From Deltaproteobacteria bacterium (GTDB lineage Bacteria; Desulfobacterota; Binatia; UBA9968), in the NCBI GenBank assembly GCA_021323355.1, contig JAJONK010000002.1, positions 1-23,508 of the forward strand: a DNA stretch of 23,508 bases, read 5' to 3'. The position numbers and the translations under genes were made by a program. How positions within the stretch are numbered: the first letter of the stretch is position 1; every line of letters starts with the position of its first letter. Under the pieces are notes generated by a model, which ran no database searches, had not been told where the DNA came from, and saw only the letters and a program-made list of their open reading frames with translations. Shown piece after piece: positions 22,337-23,508 of the stretch.

Positions 22337-23508
22337 ATGTTAGACATAAGGCTGCTGCGGGATGATCTGGAGCAAGTGAAAAAGCGGATGGCAACCCGCG
22401 GTATAGAAATTGATTGGGGAGAATTTCTCTCGCTCGACCGGCAACGCCGCGATGTGTTGAGTAGATTGGAAAAGCTCAAAGAGCAGAAAAATCGACTCTC
22501 CGGTGAGATTGGCAAATTGAAAAAAAACGGCGCAGATGCCACGGAGTTGATGCGCGAAGTTGAGCAACTTAGTGAGGAAATTCGTGGTAGAGAAAAGCCG
22601 CTGGCGGAAGTAGAAGCAGGATTCGAACAGTTCATGTTAACCGTGCCGAATCTTCCTCACGCCAATGTTAAGGTCGGCAAGAATTCAGATGACAATAGAG
22701 AAGTTCGCCGCTGGGGTGCGCCGCCGAAGTTTGTTTTTCCTGCGAGAAATCACTGGGAAATCGGCGAGGAGCTAGACATTTTGGACTTCCAGCGCGCCGC
22801 AAAACTGGCCGGGGCACGTTTCGTGATCTATAAGGGCGCGGCTGCGCGGCTTGAGCGTGCGTTGATTAATTTCATGCTGGATCTGCATACGCGGGAACAC
22901 GGCTACAAAGAAATCATTCCGCCCACGCTGGTGAACCGCGCTGCGCTTACGGGAACCGGCAATCTCCCGAAATTCGAAGAGGATCTGTTTCAGATTGAGA
23001 GTCCGGAATATTTCTTGATCCCGACCGCCGAAGTGCCTCTCACGAACGTTCACCGCGAGGAGGTACTCCAACGTGAGGTATTGCCAATAAAGTATACAGC
23101 CGCGACTCTGTGTTTTCGCCGTGAAGCGGGCTCCTACGGCAAAGATGTGCGTGGGCTGATTCGGCAACATCAGTTCAATAAAGTCGAAATGGTGAAGCTC
23201 TGCGAGCCGGAATTTTCCTATGATGAGTTGGAGACCATGGTAGAGAACGCTGAAGAAGTTTTAAAGCGACTTGAACTGGCTTACCGCGTCGTAGAACTTT
23301 GTACCGGCGATATGGGATTTGCCTCCGCAAAAACCTACGACATTGAAGTGTGGCTGCCGGGGCAGGACACGTATCGTGAGATTAGTTCCTGTTCGAATTG
23401 CGAGGATTTTCAAGCCCGTCGCGCGCAAATCCGTTATCGCAAGGAGAAAGGGAAGCCGAATTTTGTTCACACGCTAAATGGCTCCGGACTCGCTGTAGGC
23501 CGAACCCT
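22337..23508 (+). CDS. serS: Seryl-tRNA synthetase, C-terminus cut by window end
   Basis: A class II aminoacyl-tRNA synthetase that charges tRNA(Ser); 390 residues are visible of about 425 expected. The N-terminal long antiparallel coiled coil that grips the tRNA extra arm spans about 30-105 (RLEKLKEQKNRLSGEIGKLK). The catalytic core shows the PTAEVPLTN segment, motif 2 (CFRREAGSYGKDVRGLIR from residue 259), EISSCSNCEDFQARR, and the beginning of motif 3 (GSGLAVGRT) at the edge. The ATG at 22337 gives the normal start MLDIRLLRDD. It is probably co-transcribed with rnhB and yraN. No frame problem is seen. Confidence 0.97.
   Translation, partial: MLDIRLLRDDLEQVKKRMATRGIEIDWGEFLSLDRQRRDVLSRLEKLKEQKNRLSGEIGKLKKNGADATELMREVEQLSEEIRGREKPLAEVEAGFEQFMLTVPNLPHANVKVGKNSDDNREVRRWGAPPKFVFPARNHWEIGEELDILDFQRAAKLAGARFVIYKGAAARLERALINFMLDLHTREHGYKEIIPPTLVNRAALTGTGNLPKFEEDLFQIESPEYFLIPTAEVPLTNVHREEVLQREVLPIKYTAATLCFRREAGSYGKDVRGLIRQHQFNKVEMVKLCEPEFSYDELETMVENAEEVLKRLELAYRVVELCTGDMGFASAKTYDIEVWLPGQDTYREISSCSNCEDFQARRAQIRYRKEKGKPNFVHTLNGSGLAVGRT

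Noticed and set aside
1..23508. CRISPR arrays, rRNA genes, phage or toxin-antitoxin modules
   Set aside because: I looked for regularly spaced direct repeats, rRNA-like stretches, integrases and small overlapping toxin-antitoxin pairs and saw none.

Overview
The window looks like a chromosomal segment of a Gram-negative environmental bacterium with moderate GC (about half, by eye). The lipoprotein and SPOR signals, twin-arginine export, NtrC/sigma-54 control, an NMT1-type binding protein and the rnhB-yraN pairing suggest a deltaproteobacterial or Binatota/Tectomicrobia/NC10-like lineage. That placement is inference; no marker here settles it.

Left edge (1-502): the start of an IS110-family transposase runs leftward off the window. 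The non-coding stretch just upstream of it folds, on the same strand, into two consecutive interrupted stem-loops. This is the position and architecture of the bridge RNA of IS110-group elements.

Metabolic and stress block (503-5389): a leftward pair encodes a tandem-domain Rid-family protein and a D-2-hydroxyacid dehydrogenase. Next come a leftward Deg-type serine protease with a plant-Deg-like C-terminal region, a rightward YciI-like protein, and a leftward Asp/Glu racemase/maleate isomerase-fold protein that has lost both family cysteines. A 500-base leader region with hairpins and promoter-like sites follows. It precedes a two-gene rightward operon: a small squalene-cyclase-repeat protein and a Tat-exported DUF362 lipoprotein. 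A strong shared terminator closes that block.

Central island (7955-17824): this is the most unusual part. A leftward five-gene operon encodes a membrane protein with a repeated D-Y-G-E motif, a small coiled-coil protein, a DUF4388/PATAN protein, a HAMP membrane sensor with no output domain, and an NMT1-like binding protein fused to a LysM domain. A well-matched -24/-12 (sigma-54) promoter lies 58 bases upstream of its first gene. Beyond it lie an NtrC-family activator with a GAFTGA loop and an AAA+ ATPase with an MshEN-like N-terminus. A SPOR-domain lipoprotein is transcribed divergently from the ATPase. Together they look like a sigma-54-controlled envelope sensing or assembly module anchored to peptidoglycan by LysM and SPOR. 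I do not know a described system with this composition.

Right edge (17874-23508): housekeeping genes. Leftward gatC-gatA-gatB (tRNA amidotransferase) overlap by ATGA junctions. Rightward rnhB, yraN and serS follow, with serS cut by the window end.
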